A stretch of DNA of 11,508 bases from Spirochaetaceae bacterium (GTDB lineage: Bacteria > Spirochaetota > Spirochaetia > SZUA-6 > Fen-1364), in NCBI GenBank assembly GCA_003141795.1, contig PLNO01000338.1, forward strand, positions 610 through 12,117, given 5' to 3'. How positions within the stretch are numbered: position 1 is the stretch's first letter; the number at the start of each line of letters is the position of its first letter. Shown here piece after piece: positions 5,459-11,508 of this stretch. The translations under genes were made by a program, and so were the position numbers. The notes under the pieces are model-generated. The model was not told where the DNA came from. It did no database searches and saw only the letters and a program-made list of their open reading frames with translations.

Positions 5459-7507
5459 CTACTGCTTGTTCTGGCCACTTGAAGCAGCCTGAGTAGCCGC
5501 AGAGATCAGGCGAAGCTGCCCGTCGATCGTACTCTGGACGGACGTGGCGGACTGCATTGCCTGGCTGGTGTTTCCCTGCGCCAACAGCTGTTCAGCCTTC
5601 GCAAGCTCCGCCCGAGCAGCCGAAAGCTGAGCCGCGACCGCATTCACATCGAGCCGAATCCCTCGGGCCGCCCTCGCCGCGGCCAGACGTTGATCGGCCT
5701 GGGGAAGAGTGCTCGTCCTGAGCCTGTCTATCAGAGCGCTCACCTTCGCGCGTTCGCCGTTATCGGGCTTCACTTGCGCTGGAGCCGGCAGCGTCCGGGC
5801 GGGCTGCTGCTGCGCCGCCTGCGGCTTCACCAGCACCGGTGCCGGCAGCGTCCGGGCGGGCTGCTGCTGCGCCGCCTGCGGCTTCACCTGCACCGGTGCT
5901 GGTACCTGCCGGGCGGGCTGCTGCTGCGCTGCCTGCGGCTTCACCTGCACCGGTGCTGGTACCTGCCGCACCGGCTGTTGTGCCGGCCGCGGCGCTACGA
6001 CAACCACTCCAGTCCGCGGAGGCTGCGGCGTGTTTCGTTGGAGGCGCAGCAGTTCATCAGAGCTGAGCGGGTGACCGGGATTGGCGTTGAGCGTCTGCTG
6101 ACGCGCGGCAAAAGGTACGGGGGCGGGAAGTGGCGCGATGCGCGAGTACACGCGCCTGTTGTCCTGCTGGGCAGGCGGATGAGCGACGACCGTGTTTACG
6201 GCCTGAGGTCGCGCGAGCACGCTTTCTCTTTGAGGCGCAACGTTGGCGGTCATTCCCAAGACGGGCGCGCGTGAGATCTCCGTATTCGTCACGGGGAGCA
6301 TTCCCCCAGAGACGGGACGCGCCTGGACGAAGACATCGTGCGAGACGAACGTCATTGCCCTCGGTGCTGTCCGGTTGACATAGACGGTCTGGGAAACGTT
6401 GATCTGTTCATCGGCCCGCAAGGTGAAATTAGCGACGTTTGCGTTATTGACCCGCTGGACGTATGCGTTGCTCACCTGGTACGGCGGAACGTAGATTTCG
6501 CGCGGGCCCAGAGGGAACCAGCCGACGCCTTCCCCCGAGGTCGGCCTCCAGCCATTTCCTCCGACGAACACGACGAGAGCGGGCGCATAGACCGGACGAA
6601 CTTCGACGGTGCCGGGGATCCAGACCCATCGCGCACTTAGGAATGCCCATCGTCCATAATGGAAAGGGGCGAATCCCCAGGAGGCGTTGTCGATCCAGGT
6701 CCAGCCCCATGGTTCGACCCACGCCCAGTGCCCGAAACGGTACGGAGCCCAATTCGCAGGGACCTGCCGGGGCGACCAAACCGAGCCATAGCCCGCAACC
6801 TGGAGCCAGGTGCCGCTTTCGTCGAGGTCCTCTGCCCCGATCATTTCGTTCGAAACATGACGTTGGGATAACGCACGGTCCTCCCGCGCGTCCCGATCCA
6901 TGCTCCACCTATCCCACTGATCGACCGCAGGCGCACTGATGACATTGTATGCACCAGAGTCAGCGCCGGAGAGAGTGACGGTCCGGCCGGCCGGGACGTC
7001 GAAGGTCGCGTCGACCATCGCCACCTCGGCGGTGCCGTGCCGCACGACGATCCGCGTGGTTCCATCGCCCTGCACGTCGAGGCGGTAGTTTCCCGGCTCG
7101 AGAAGGGAGACGCTGGCGTTCGGAGTGGCGATCTCGAACACATTGTCGGGATCGAGGCTTTCCAGACGGATGCTCACCGATCCGACGGAAAGCTGGATTT
7201 GAACGGTCTGGTCGTCGAAGTTGAGGAACGCTATTTCCGTTCCCGAGTCCAACCTGATCGCCGTGGAAGGAAGAGTGATTTCCGTGCGCCCTCCTCTATC
7301 CGTCCAGAGCCGGTCCCCGGCGGTCATTGGATAATTGAGCGTCGCGGGCGCCCATTCCTCCATGCTCCCCGATTGAAACGAAACCGTGCCGCTGACCAGG
7401 CCAACGCGACCGACCATCGAAGGTGGATCGGTCCATGCGGGGGCCGCAGCCGTGAGCGCGCCCACAAGCAAGGAAAGAATGACGGCGTGGTGTCTATCGA
7501 GCTTCAT
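5459..7507 (-). CDS. Secreted FecR-domain / DUF6600 protein with Pro-Gln repeat
   Basis: This is a 682-residue exported protein. Residues 1-26 form a signal peptide. Residues about 33-185 form a FecR-like domain (VGLVSGTVSFQSG, then MTAGDRLWTDRGGRTEITLPS and later VRHGTAEV). Residues about 230-355 hold the Trp/Tyr/Gly/Pro-rich DUF6600 region (AGYGSVWSPRQVPANWAPY, WAWVEPWGWTWIDNASWGF, GWFPLGPREIYVPPYQVS). Residues about 506-581 are a tandem repeat of a 19-residue Pro/Gln/Ala unit, probably a flexible spacer. Residues about 585-682 form an Ala/Gln-rich helical, possibly coiled-coil tail. It lacks a FecR-type transmembrane anchor and there is no FecI-type sigma factor nearby, so classical FecIR signalling is unlikely; a cell-surface or periplasmic scaffold role is inferred. 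The ATG at 7507 has GGGAG 7 nt upstream. It follows the receiver gene by 57 bp on the same strand. Confidence 0.85.
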   Translation of the reverse strand: MKLDRHHAVILSLLVGALTAAAPAWTDPPSMVGRVGLVSGTVSFQSGSMEEWAPATLNYPMTAGDRLWTDRGGRTEITLPSTAIRLDSGTEIAFLNFDDQTVQIQLSVGSVSIRLESLDPDNVFEIATPNASVSLLEPGNYRLDVQGDGTTRIVVRHGTAEVAMVDATFDVPAGRTVTLSGADSGAYNVISAPAVDQWDRWSMDRDAREDRALSQRHVSNEMIGAEDLDESGTWLQVAGYGSVWSPRQVPANWAPYRFGHWAWVEPWGWTWIDNASWGFAPFHYGRWAFLSARWVWIPGTVEVRPVYAPALVVFVGGNGWRPTSGEGVGWFPLGPREIYVPPYQVSNAYVQRVNNANVANFTLRADEQINVSQTVYVNRTAPRAMTFVSHDVFVQARPVSGGMLPVTNTEISRAPVLGMTANVAPQRESVLARPQAVNTVVAHPPAQQDNRRVYSRIAPLPAPVPFAARQQTLNANPGHPLSSDELLRLQRNTPQPPRTGVVVVAPRPAQQPVRQVPAPVQVKPQAAQQQPARQVPAPVQVKPQAAQQQPARTLPAPVLVKPQAAQQQPARTLPAPAQVKPDNGERAKVSALIDRLRTSTLPQADQRLAAARAARGIRLDVNAVAAQLSAARAELAKAEQLLAQGNTSQAMQSATSVQSTIDGQLRLISAATQAASSGQNKQ
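5764..5991 (-). repeat. Four-unit 57-bp in-frame tandem repeat
   Basis: Units start at 5764, 5821, 5878 and 5935. Each encodes 19 residues of the form (R)(Q/T)(V/L)PAPVxVKPQAAQQQPA. The units at 5764 and 5821 share a TLPAP variant, while those at 5878 and 5935 share QVPAP, so the array seems to have grown by duplicating neighbouring units. The outer units are more diverged. Being in multiples of three, copy changes would alter linker length without breaking the frame. Confidence 0.85.
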
Positions 7508-7539
7508 AGTGCATCTCCCTCTAACGGATGGTCTGTTGC

Positions 7540-7557
7540 CCTGATTCTATTGCGCAC
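7540..7557 (-). promoter_or_regulatory. Possible degenerate TGAGCAA-type element before the FecR/DUF6600 gene
   Basis: The minus strand reads GTGCGCAATAGAATCAGG, compared with GTGAGCAATAGTGAACAGG of the good copies: one missing base and three substitutions. It lies 33 nt upstream of the start at 7507 in the same orientation as the others. The match is weak and could be chance. Confidence 0.2.
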
Positions 7558-7564
7558 GGTTTTC

Positions 7565-8053
7565 TCACGCGAGGATTCCATGGCCCTGACCGCTGCCTGC
7601 CGCCTCGTATGCCTGGCCTGGTTCAGGCTTCAGCATCACCGAAGGTGTGGCGAGGATGGCCCACACTCTCGCTTTCAGCGTCTCCCCATCGAAAGGTTTC
7701 GGTAAGAACGGCAAATCGATATTCTGATCCACGATTTCACTCATCTCCGTCCCCGACATGATGAGTGCTTTGATTCCGGGCCGCTCATGGAGCAGGCGGA
7801 CACACAGATCGGTACCGTTGAGGCGCGGCATTTTCACGTCGGTGAGAACCAGATCGATCGCTCCTGGGTACCGATGGGAAAGCTCCAGTGCTTCATACCC
7901 GTCGGAGGCCGAAAGAACGGAGTACCCTTCGCCTTGCAGAAGAATCGTCACGAGATTGCGAATGAGGACTTCATCGTCAGCTACGAGAATGACGATCTGG
8001 TGTTCGCCCAAAACGGGGAGGTTCATGAAAGAGCCGAGTTCTTGTGTCGCCAT
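7565..8053 (-). CDS. Single-domain response regulator (receiver only)
   Basis: This 162-residue protein has one canonical CheY-like receiver (about 20-135). The acidic pocket is VADDE (D26, D27), the phosphoacceptor is D72 in LTDVKMP, the conserved Ser/Thr position is S100 (MSG) and the lysine is K119 (LPKP). No DNA-binding or enzymatic output domain follows; residues about 136-162 are a Gly/Pro-rich tail. Such proteins pass phosphate between partners or act by protein contact, but no histidine kinase is in the window. The ATG at 8053 has an AAGGG site 7 nt upstream. The FecR/DUF6600 gene follows 57 bp later. Two relatives in the window, at 3828-4292 and 8373-8957, are damaged at the pocket, leaving this the only intact copy. 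Confidence 0.85.
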   Translation of the reverse strand: MATQELGSFMNLPVLGEHQIVILVADDEVLIRNLVTILLQGEGYSVLSASDGYEALELSHRYPGAIDLVLTDVKMPRLNGTDLCVRLLHERPGIKALIMSGTEMSEIVDQNIDLPFLPKPFDGETLKARVWAILATPSVMLKPEPGQAYEAAGSGQGHGILA

Positions 8054-8162
8054 TTTCAATCCCTTTCGGCCGACCCACAGGCACGAGGCGTGCGACAATG
8101 GGCCGCTGGATGAGTACCGTATCCTTCCTGTCAAGGATAAAGGAGGCGAACGGATATCACCT

Positions 8163-8177
8163 GTTCACTATTGCTCA
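8163..8177 (-). promoter_or_regulatory. TGAGCAA-N3-TGAAC element upstream of the intact receiver
   Basis: The minus strand reads TGAGCAA-TAG-TGAAC followed by AGGT, identical over 20 bp with the copy at 3734-3753. It lies 109 nt upstream of the start at 8053 and points at it. Confidence 0.65.
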
Positions 8178-8249
8178 CCCCGACAGGACAGCAACGCCGT
8201 GCCGTCAAGACGCCAGTACAACTGGAAAGCGCATGTTCGGTCCGACGCA

Positions 8250-8264
8250 TGAGCAAATTTGAAC
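8250..8264 (+). promoter_or_regulatory. TGAGCAA-N3-TGAAC element upstream of the pseudo-receiver
   Basis: TGAGCAA-ATT-TGAAC lies 108 nt upstream of the GTG start at 8373 and points at it. All twelve fixed positions match the other three copies, but the flank differs (TG instead of AG after the core). Confidence 0.6.
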
Positions 8265-8372
8265 TGTCGACAGCACTTCACGCCTCTACCATCAAGGGAG
8301 ACCGCAGAGATTAAAAATGAGAGGGATCGCTTTTGAGCTATTCCCGTCTATTACGCGAGAAAGGAAATAAAA

Positions 8373-8957
8373 GTGTTGATCACTGAATGCCGCACCGAGA
8401 AGAATACGACCGGACTTGATCAAAGCCCTGGTCGCCAGCATCTGCCGGACCTGCGTGATAATCAGCCTGTTCTTCTTATTGCCTACGGTAATGTCCTCAT
8501 TCGCAATCTTGTAACGATAATGATGCAAAGCGAAGGCTACTCCGTTCTCTCCGCCTCCGACGGCCACGAAGCACTGGAGCTTTCGCGAAAATACCCCGGT
8601 GCAATCGATCTGGTACTCACTGACGTGATCATGCCGCGACTCAATTGCATCGACCTTTGCTCTCACCTGCTGCAGGAGCGGCCTGGAATCAAGGTACTGG
8701 TGATGTCCAGCTCGGACCTGGACGAGATCGTCAGCCACGATGTCAATCTCCCCTTCCTCCCCAAGCCACTCGACGGAGAGATGTTGAAGGCCAGGGTCCG
8801 TGCAATCCTCGATGAGCCTGTACAATCGTCACCCTATGTCTACATGGCCTTCTGGGGCGGCGACTCGTGGACGCAACAGAATGGATTGGCGCGGCCAGGG
8901 GGTGTGTGGAGGACACCCAGGCGAGAGAAGAGGATGGGCGCTGTCCCCCGGACATGA
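8373..8957 (+). CDS. Receiver-like protein with altered acidic pocket (pseudo-receiver)
   Basis: This 194-residue protein has a receiver fold (about 32-147) closely matching the one at 7565-8053: VLIRNLVTI, GYSVLSASDG, YPGAIDLVLTDV and ERPGIK are shared. The three consecutive pocket codons that encode D-D-E in the paralogue encode Y38-G39-N40 here, which needs only four base changes. The phosphoacceptor D84, S112 and K131 remain. Without the metal-binding acids, ordinary Mg-dependent phosphorylation is unlikely, so it may act as a constitutive or ligand-type receiver. An extra tail of about 45 residues (Trp/Gly, then basic) has no match I know. The start is a GTG at 8373 with AAGGA 7 nt upstream; a TTG at the next codon is possible. 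The lipoprotein gene follows 40 bp later. Confidence 0.8.
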   Translation: MLITECRTEKNTTGLDQSPGRQHLPDLRDNQPVLLIAYGNVLIRNLVTIMMQSEGYSVLSASDGHEALELSRKYPGAIDLVLTDVIMPRLNCIDLCSHLLQERPGIKVLVMSSSDLDEIVSHDVNLPFLPKPLDGEMLKARVRAILDEPVQSSPYVYMAFWGGDSWTQQNGLARPGGVWRTPRREKRMGAVPRT

Positions 8958-8997
8958 TGATGGAAAAAATTGATATTTACGAAAGGAAAGTACACAC

Positions 8998-9555
8998 ATG
9001 AAACAGATCAGAGGAACGAAAAGAGTCGCCCGACGAGCCGGAATTGCGCTTCTTGCTATCAGCTTCATCCTTTTCATTGCGGGTTGCGGCATGTCGGGGA
9101 CTATCAACGGCCAGCTCGTTCATGACTACACTGTTGACTACTTGAGCGTCGGGGGATTTCCCAGCACCGTCTCGTATGGCGTGGACTACCCGATCGTTGG
9201 CGGGACGTACAACTGCTATTACACTCTGTATGATAACACCCGTTACTATCCGGGTCCGACATACCTCGACGTCTACTCCTCCTCATATTCGGTAACCGCC
9301 AACCCGGCAACCTCTGCCTTCGTCAGTGGGGCGGATAGCTACTTCACCCTCTACCTCGCAAACGGCGGCTTGCTGATATCCGGGGCAGTCCAGTCCATCG
9401 TGCCACTCACCCAGGGTTCCAAGGGAATGTCCCCTCGGCTGGGAACGTATACGTCGACAGAAGGCGGTCTGCTCATCACCGTTACGAACAAGATCGTTCA
9501 CATGACCGCGGACGATCTGTCGAGGATCCAACAGACCCGCGTGATAGTCAGGTGA
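8998..9555 (+). CDS. Tyrosine-rich lipoprotein of unknown function
   Basis: This 185-residue protein starts with a basic n-region (KQIRGTKRVARR), a hydrophobic stretch and the lipobox IAGC (Cys30). The mature part, about 30-125, is rich in Tyr, Ser, Gly and Thr (for example NCYYTLYDNTRYYPGPTY, DVYSSSYSV) and looks beta-stranded. The last about 45 residues (KGMSPRLGTYTSTEGG, then a DLSRIQQTR helix) are more mixed. I do not recognise a family. The ATG at 8998 has AAAGGA about 10 nt upstream. It follows the pseudo-receiver by 40 bp on the same strand, so they may share a transcript, and it is convergent with Crp/Fnr paralogue 2. Confidence 0.75.
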   Translation: MKQIRGTKRVARRAGIALLAISFILFIAGCGMSGTINGQLVHDYTVDYLSVGGFPSTVSYGVDYPIVGGTYNCYYTLYDNTRYYPGPTYLDVYSSSYSVTANPATSAFVSGADSYFTLYLANGGLLISGAVQSIVPLTQGSKGMSPRLGTYTSTEGGLLITVTNKIVHMTADDLSRIQQTRVIVR

Positions 9556-9568
9556 ACTCGCACCCGAT

Positions 9569-9617
9569 CAGACCGTCGGCACGTTCGTGAACGAAGAATG
9601 AGATCGGCCCCGGTCTG
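9569..9617. other. Inverted repeat between convergent genes
   Basis: CAGACCG (9569-9575) and CGGTCTG (9611-9617) are perfect 7-bp arms around 35 nt. That interval also contains TTCGT/ACGAA as a small internal hairpin. The structure lies in the 74-bp gap between the stops of the lipoprotein and Crp/Fnr paralogue 2. It has no U-tract on either strand, so a bidirectional terminator role is only possible. Confidence 0.3.
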
Positions 9618-9629
9618 CTCGGTCCTGGA

Positions 9630-10289
9630 TCAATCGTGCAAGACAATGGTCAGCAGGGAACTGTGTACCTCGAGAGTGTCACCGGCATAGTTGATGAATC
9701 CGAGCGCGCGGAATCGATTCATGAAGAAGCTGACCCTCGAGCGGGTGGTACCGATTATCTCCGCAAGGGTTTCCTGACTCATTTTCGGGATCACGAGCTT
9801 CGGCTCACCTTGTTTGCCGAAGTCCGCCAGCAGGAGAAGCACCCTCGCCAGCCTCTTTTCACTCGAGTTGAACAATTGATCGACCAGATCCTCTTCGATC
9901 TTGATATTGCGGGAGAGCAGGTGCGCCATGAATATCTCGGAAAAGCTGCGCTCTTCACGAAGCACACGGATCACTTCAGTCTTTCCCAGCTTCATGATCG
10001 CACACTCGGAAAGAGCTACGGCCGTTGACATGCGCAACGGCTGACCTGCAAGGCATCCCTCGCCGAAAAAGTCACCGGCCTTCAGAATGGCGACGACCGC
10101 CTCCTTCCCCTGTCGGGAAAGGACACAGAGCTTGACCTGCCCTTCCTGGATATGAAATATCGCATCCGCAGGGTCGCCTTGGACGAAGATGCTATCTTTG
10201 CCATGGTATCTGACGATCTTGTTTTTCCCGTCTACCTTGGTAAGGAAAACGTTCGGATCAAAAGGTGGTTTCAAGGCTTTCGGTCTCAT
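9630..10289 (-). CDS. Crp/Fnr-family transcription regulator, paralogue 2
   Basis: This 219-residue regulator has the same layout as paralogue 1. The effector beta-roll is at about 26-115 with FFGEGCLAGQ and the R-x-S-T-A motif (R86). The dimer helix is at about 118-145. The winged helix-turn-helix is at about 169-200 (MSQETLAEIIGTTRSRVSFF, then MNRFRALGF). The recognition region differs from paralogue 1 only by conservative changes, so the two probably bind similar sites, while the effector domains differ more (for example C55 in VKLCVLS). No FNR-type cysteine cluster is present. The ATG at 10289 is the natural start, but its ribosome-binding site is weak. Unlike paralogue 1, its upstream region lacks the TGAGCAA-N3-TGAAC element. 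Confidence 0.9.
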   Translation of the reverse strand: MRPKALKPPFDPNVFLTKVDGKNKIVRYHGKDSIFVQGDPADAIFHIQEGQVKLCVLSRQGKEAVVAILKAGDFFGEGCLAGQPLRMSTAVALSECAIMKLGKTEVIRVLREERSFSEIFMAHLLSRNIKIEEDLVDQLFNSSEKRLARVLLLLADFGKQGEPKLVIPKMSQETLAEIIGTTRSRVSFFMNRFRALGFINYAGDTLEVHSSLLTIVLHD

Positions 10290-10378
10290 GCCACGTCTTT
10301 CTTTGCATTACAATAACATGGATGGCCACCCCTCCACCAGCCAAGGGCGAATGTTAACAGGGACGGCTCATCGTTGAA

Positions 10379-10398
10379 CGGCGGCTACGTGCCCGCCG
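10379..10398 (-). terminator. GC-rich hairpin downstream of glnS
   Basis: The minus strand CGGCGG pairs with CCGCCG around an 8-nt loop, 17 nt after the glnS stop. Only TT follows, so it is a weak intrinsic terminator candidate. Confidence 0.3.
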
Positions 10399-10415
10399 CG
10401 ACCCCGAGCCATCGC

Positions 10416-11508
10416 CTACGCCTTTTTGGACACTGCGGATCCCTTCTTCTCGATCCGCGCCCAGGTATCCTTCAACGAGACGGTTCGGTTGAACACGAGC
10501 TTCCCCGGCGCCGTATCGGGATCCACGGAAAAGTAGCCCAGCCTCTCGAACTGGAACCTCTCCCCCTGTTTCGCTCCTGCCAGGCTCGGCTCCACCATTG
10601 CGTCGCTCACGTCCTCGAGAGAGGAGGGATTGATGCCGTCCTTCCAATCGATGCCCGGTGACACTTCCTGGGGAAACTCCGAGAGGAAGAGGTGGTCGTA
10701 CAATCGCGCCTCCACCTTCACGGCATGGCGGGCGGATACCCAGTGAATGGTCGCCTTCACCTTGCGGTTGTCCGGCGCATTGCCGCCGCGTGTGGCAGGA
10801 TCGTAGGTGCAGCGGATTTCGGTGACCGCGCCGGTCGTCGGATCCTTCGAGAGCCCGGTACAGGTCACGATGTACCCGTAGCGCAGCCTGACCTGATTGC
10901 CCGGGTACAGCCGATAATACTTCGGCGGCGGCACTTCCCTGAAATCATCCTGCTCGATGTAGAGCTCTCCGGAGAAAGGGACGAGACGCGTTCCCGCCGA
11001 GGGGTCCTCGGGGTTGTTCACCGCCTCCAGCTCCTCCACCTGGCCGGCGGGCCAGTTCTCGATGACGAGCTTCACAGGATGGAGCACGGCCATCGCACGG
11101 CGGCAGCGGCGGTTCAGGTCCTCCCTGAGGCAATGCTCGAGAAGCGCGATCTCCACCGTGCTCACCGTCTTGGACATGCCCACGCGGGAGACGAAATCAC
11201 GGATCGCCTCGGGCGTGTAGCCGCGTCGGCGCAGGCCCACCAGCGTCGGCATGCGGGGATCGTCCCACCCCCTGACCCGCCCCTCCTTCACGAGCTCCAG
11301 CAGCCAGCGCTTGCTCATCACCGTGTGGGTGAGGTTGAGTCGGGCGAACTCGATCTGCCTGCTGTGGAAGATCCCGAGGTTCTCCAGGAACCAGTCGTAG
11401 AGAGGGCGATGGATCTCGTACTCCTGGCTGCACAGCGAATGCGTCACCCCCTCGATGGAGTCGGAGAGCGGGTGCTGGTAGTCGTACATCGGATAGATGC
11501 ACCACTTG
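10416..11508 (-). CDS. glnS: Glutaminyl-tRNA synthetase, C-terminal part (5' end outside window)
   Basis: About 363 residues of a class I aminoacyl-tRNA synthetase that charges tRNA-Gln with glutamine in the cytoplasm. The frame is open to the right edge, where [10 protein letters not shown] precedes the [17 protein letters not shown] segment typical of GlnRS. The KMSKS-equivalent is HTVMSKRWL (MSK at about 64-66 of the visible part). [17 protein letters not shown] and REDLN follow, then the two beta-barrel anticodon-binding domains ([46 protein letters not shown]). It ends in a short Lys-rich tail. GlnRS rather than GluRS is supported by the PRMPT and HWVSA motifs. The nucleotide-binding HIGH motif lies beyond the window. 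Nothing looks damaged. It is 126 bp upstream of Crp/Fnr paralogue 2 on the same strand and is probably separately transcribed. Confidence 0.95.
   Translation of the reverse strand, partial: KWCIYPMYDYQHPLSDSIEGVTHSLCSQEYEIHRPLYDWFLENLGIFHSRQIEFARLNLTHTVMSKRWLLELVKEGRVRGWDDPRMPTLVGLRRRGYTPEAIRDFVSRVGMSKTVSTVEIALLEHCLREDLNRRCRRAMAVLHPVKLVIENWPAGQVEELEAVNNPEDPSAGTRLVPFSGELYIEQDDFREVPPPKYYRLYPGNQVRLRYGYIVTCTGLSKDPTTGAVTEIRCTYDPATRGGNAPDNRKVKATIHWVSARHAVKVEARLYDHLFLSEFPQEVSPGIDWKDGINPSSLEDVSDAMVEPSLAGAKQGERFQFERLGYFSVDPDTAPGKLVFNRTVSLKDTWARIEKKGSAVSKKA

Larger units (their letters stand above)
8054..8372. promoter_or_regulatory. Divergent intergenic region between two receiver genes
   Basis: These 319 bp separate the starts of the intact receiver (-) and the pseudo-receiver (+). 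They contain two copies of the TGAGCAA-N3-TGAAC element, one facing each gene (8163-8177 minus, 8250-8264 plus). TTGACA on the minus strand at 8134-8129 resembles a -35 box, but no good -10 is at the right distance. I see no gene here; an open frame through part of it lacks a credible ribosome-binding site. Confidence 0.5.

Noticed and set aside
5764..5991. Possible CRISPR-like array
   Set aside because: The 57-bp units are contiguous with no unique spacers and lie in frame inside a coding region.
5709..6074. Cys/Gly/Ala-rich repetitive reading frame on the plus strand
   Set aside because: It is the antisense reading of the 57-bp tandem repeat of the FecR/DUF6600 gene. Its repeats follow from that gene's Pro/Gln codons, and it has no ribosome-binding site of its own.
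6444..6908. Long minus-strand frame inside the DUF6600 gene
   Set aside because: It overlaps the DUF6600 region in another frame and has a composition (Arg/Gly/Pro) typical of a shifted GC-rich frame.
8044..8262. Open frame across the divergent receiver intergenic region
   Set aside because: No good ribosome-binding site or recognisable sequence, and it spans two probable regulatory elements.
10361..10380. CTCATCGTTGAACGG resembling the shared element near glnS and Crp/Fnr paralogue 2
   Set aside because: Only the TGAAC half matches, and it points away from the Crp/Fnr gene.

Overview
The window looks like a chromosomal segment of a Gram-negative (diderm) bacterium of moderately high GC. 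It encodes three lipobox-bearing proteins, a small secreted beta-barrel-like protein ending in an aromatic-rich strand, and a FecR/DUF6600 secreted protein. At the right edge is a class I glutaminyl-tRNA synthetase. The combination of GlnRS, DUF6600, DUF883, CsbD and paired Crp/Fnr proteins would fit Desulfobacterota, Acidobacteriota, Nitrospirota or relatives, but the sequence alone does not settle the phylum. No mobile element, CRISPR array, tRNA or rRNA was seen.

Layout. (1) 3-134 (+) is the acidic C-terminal tail of a gene entering from the left. (2) 344-1036 (-) is Crp/Fnr paralogue 1. (3) 1206-3651 (-) is a tight run of seven small genes with gaps of 13-40 bp, read as one operon: DUF883/YqjD-like, a holin-like/YqjE-like membrane protein, a single-pass anchored helical protein, an lmo0937-type mini membrane protein, DUF3185, a small secreted beta-barrel-like protein, and a second lmo0937-type protein. 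A 10-bp-stem hairpin lies just after the last stop. (4) 3828-4292 (+) is a decaying receiver paralogue, followed at 4295-4447 by a 50-residue lipoprotein. (5) 4611-8053 (-) holds, in transcription order, an intact single-domain receiver, a FecR/DUF6600 protein with a 57-bp tandem repeat, CsbD and a DUF2541-like lipoprotein. (6) 8373-8957 (+) is a third receiver that has lost its acidic pocket, followed at 8998-9555 by a tyrosine-rich lipoprotein. (7) 9630-10289 (-) is Crp/Fnr paralogue 2. (8) 10416-11508 (-) is the C-terminal part of glnS.

How it hangs together. Most genes resemble envelope- or general-stress accessory proteins (CsbD, DUF883, DUF3185, lmo0937, lipoproteins), mixed with regulators that lack an obvious partner kinase. 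The most interesting observation is a shared upstream element, TGAGCAA-N3-TGAAC. It occurs four times, only in intergenic DNA, pointing at the start codon from about 80-110 bp upstream of Crp/Fnr paralogue 1 and of all three receiver genes. It contains two TGARC half-sites one helical turn apart. This suggests a local regulon joining the Crp/Fnr protein and the receiver family, possibly reaching the seven-gene operon, which diverges from one copy. A weaker version may precede the FecR/DUF6600 gene.
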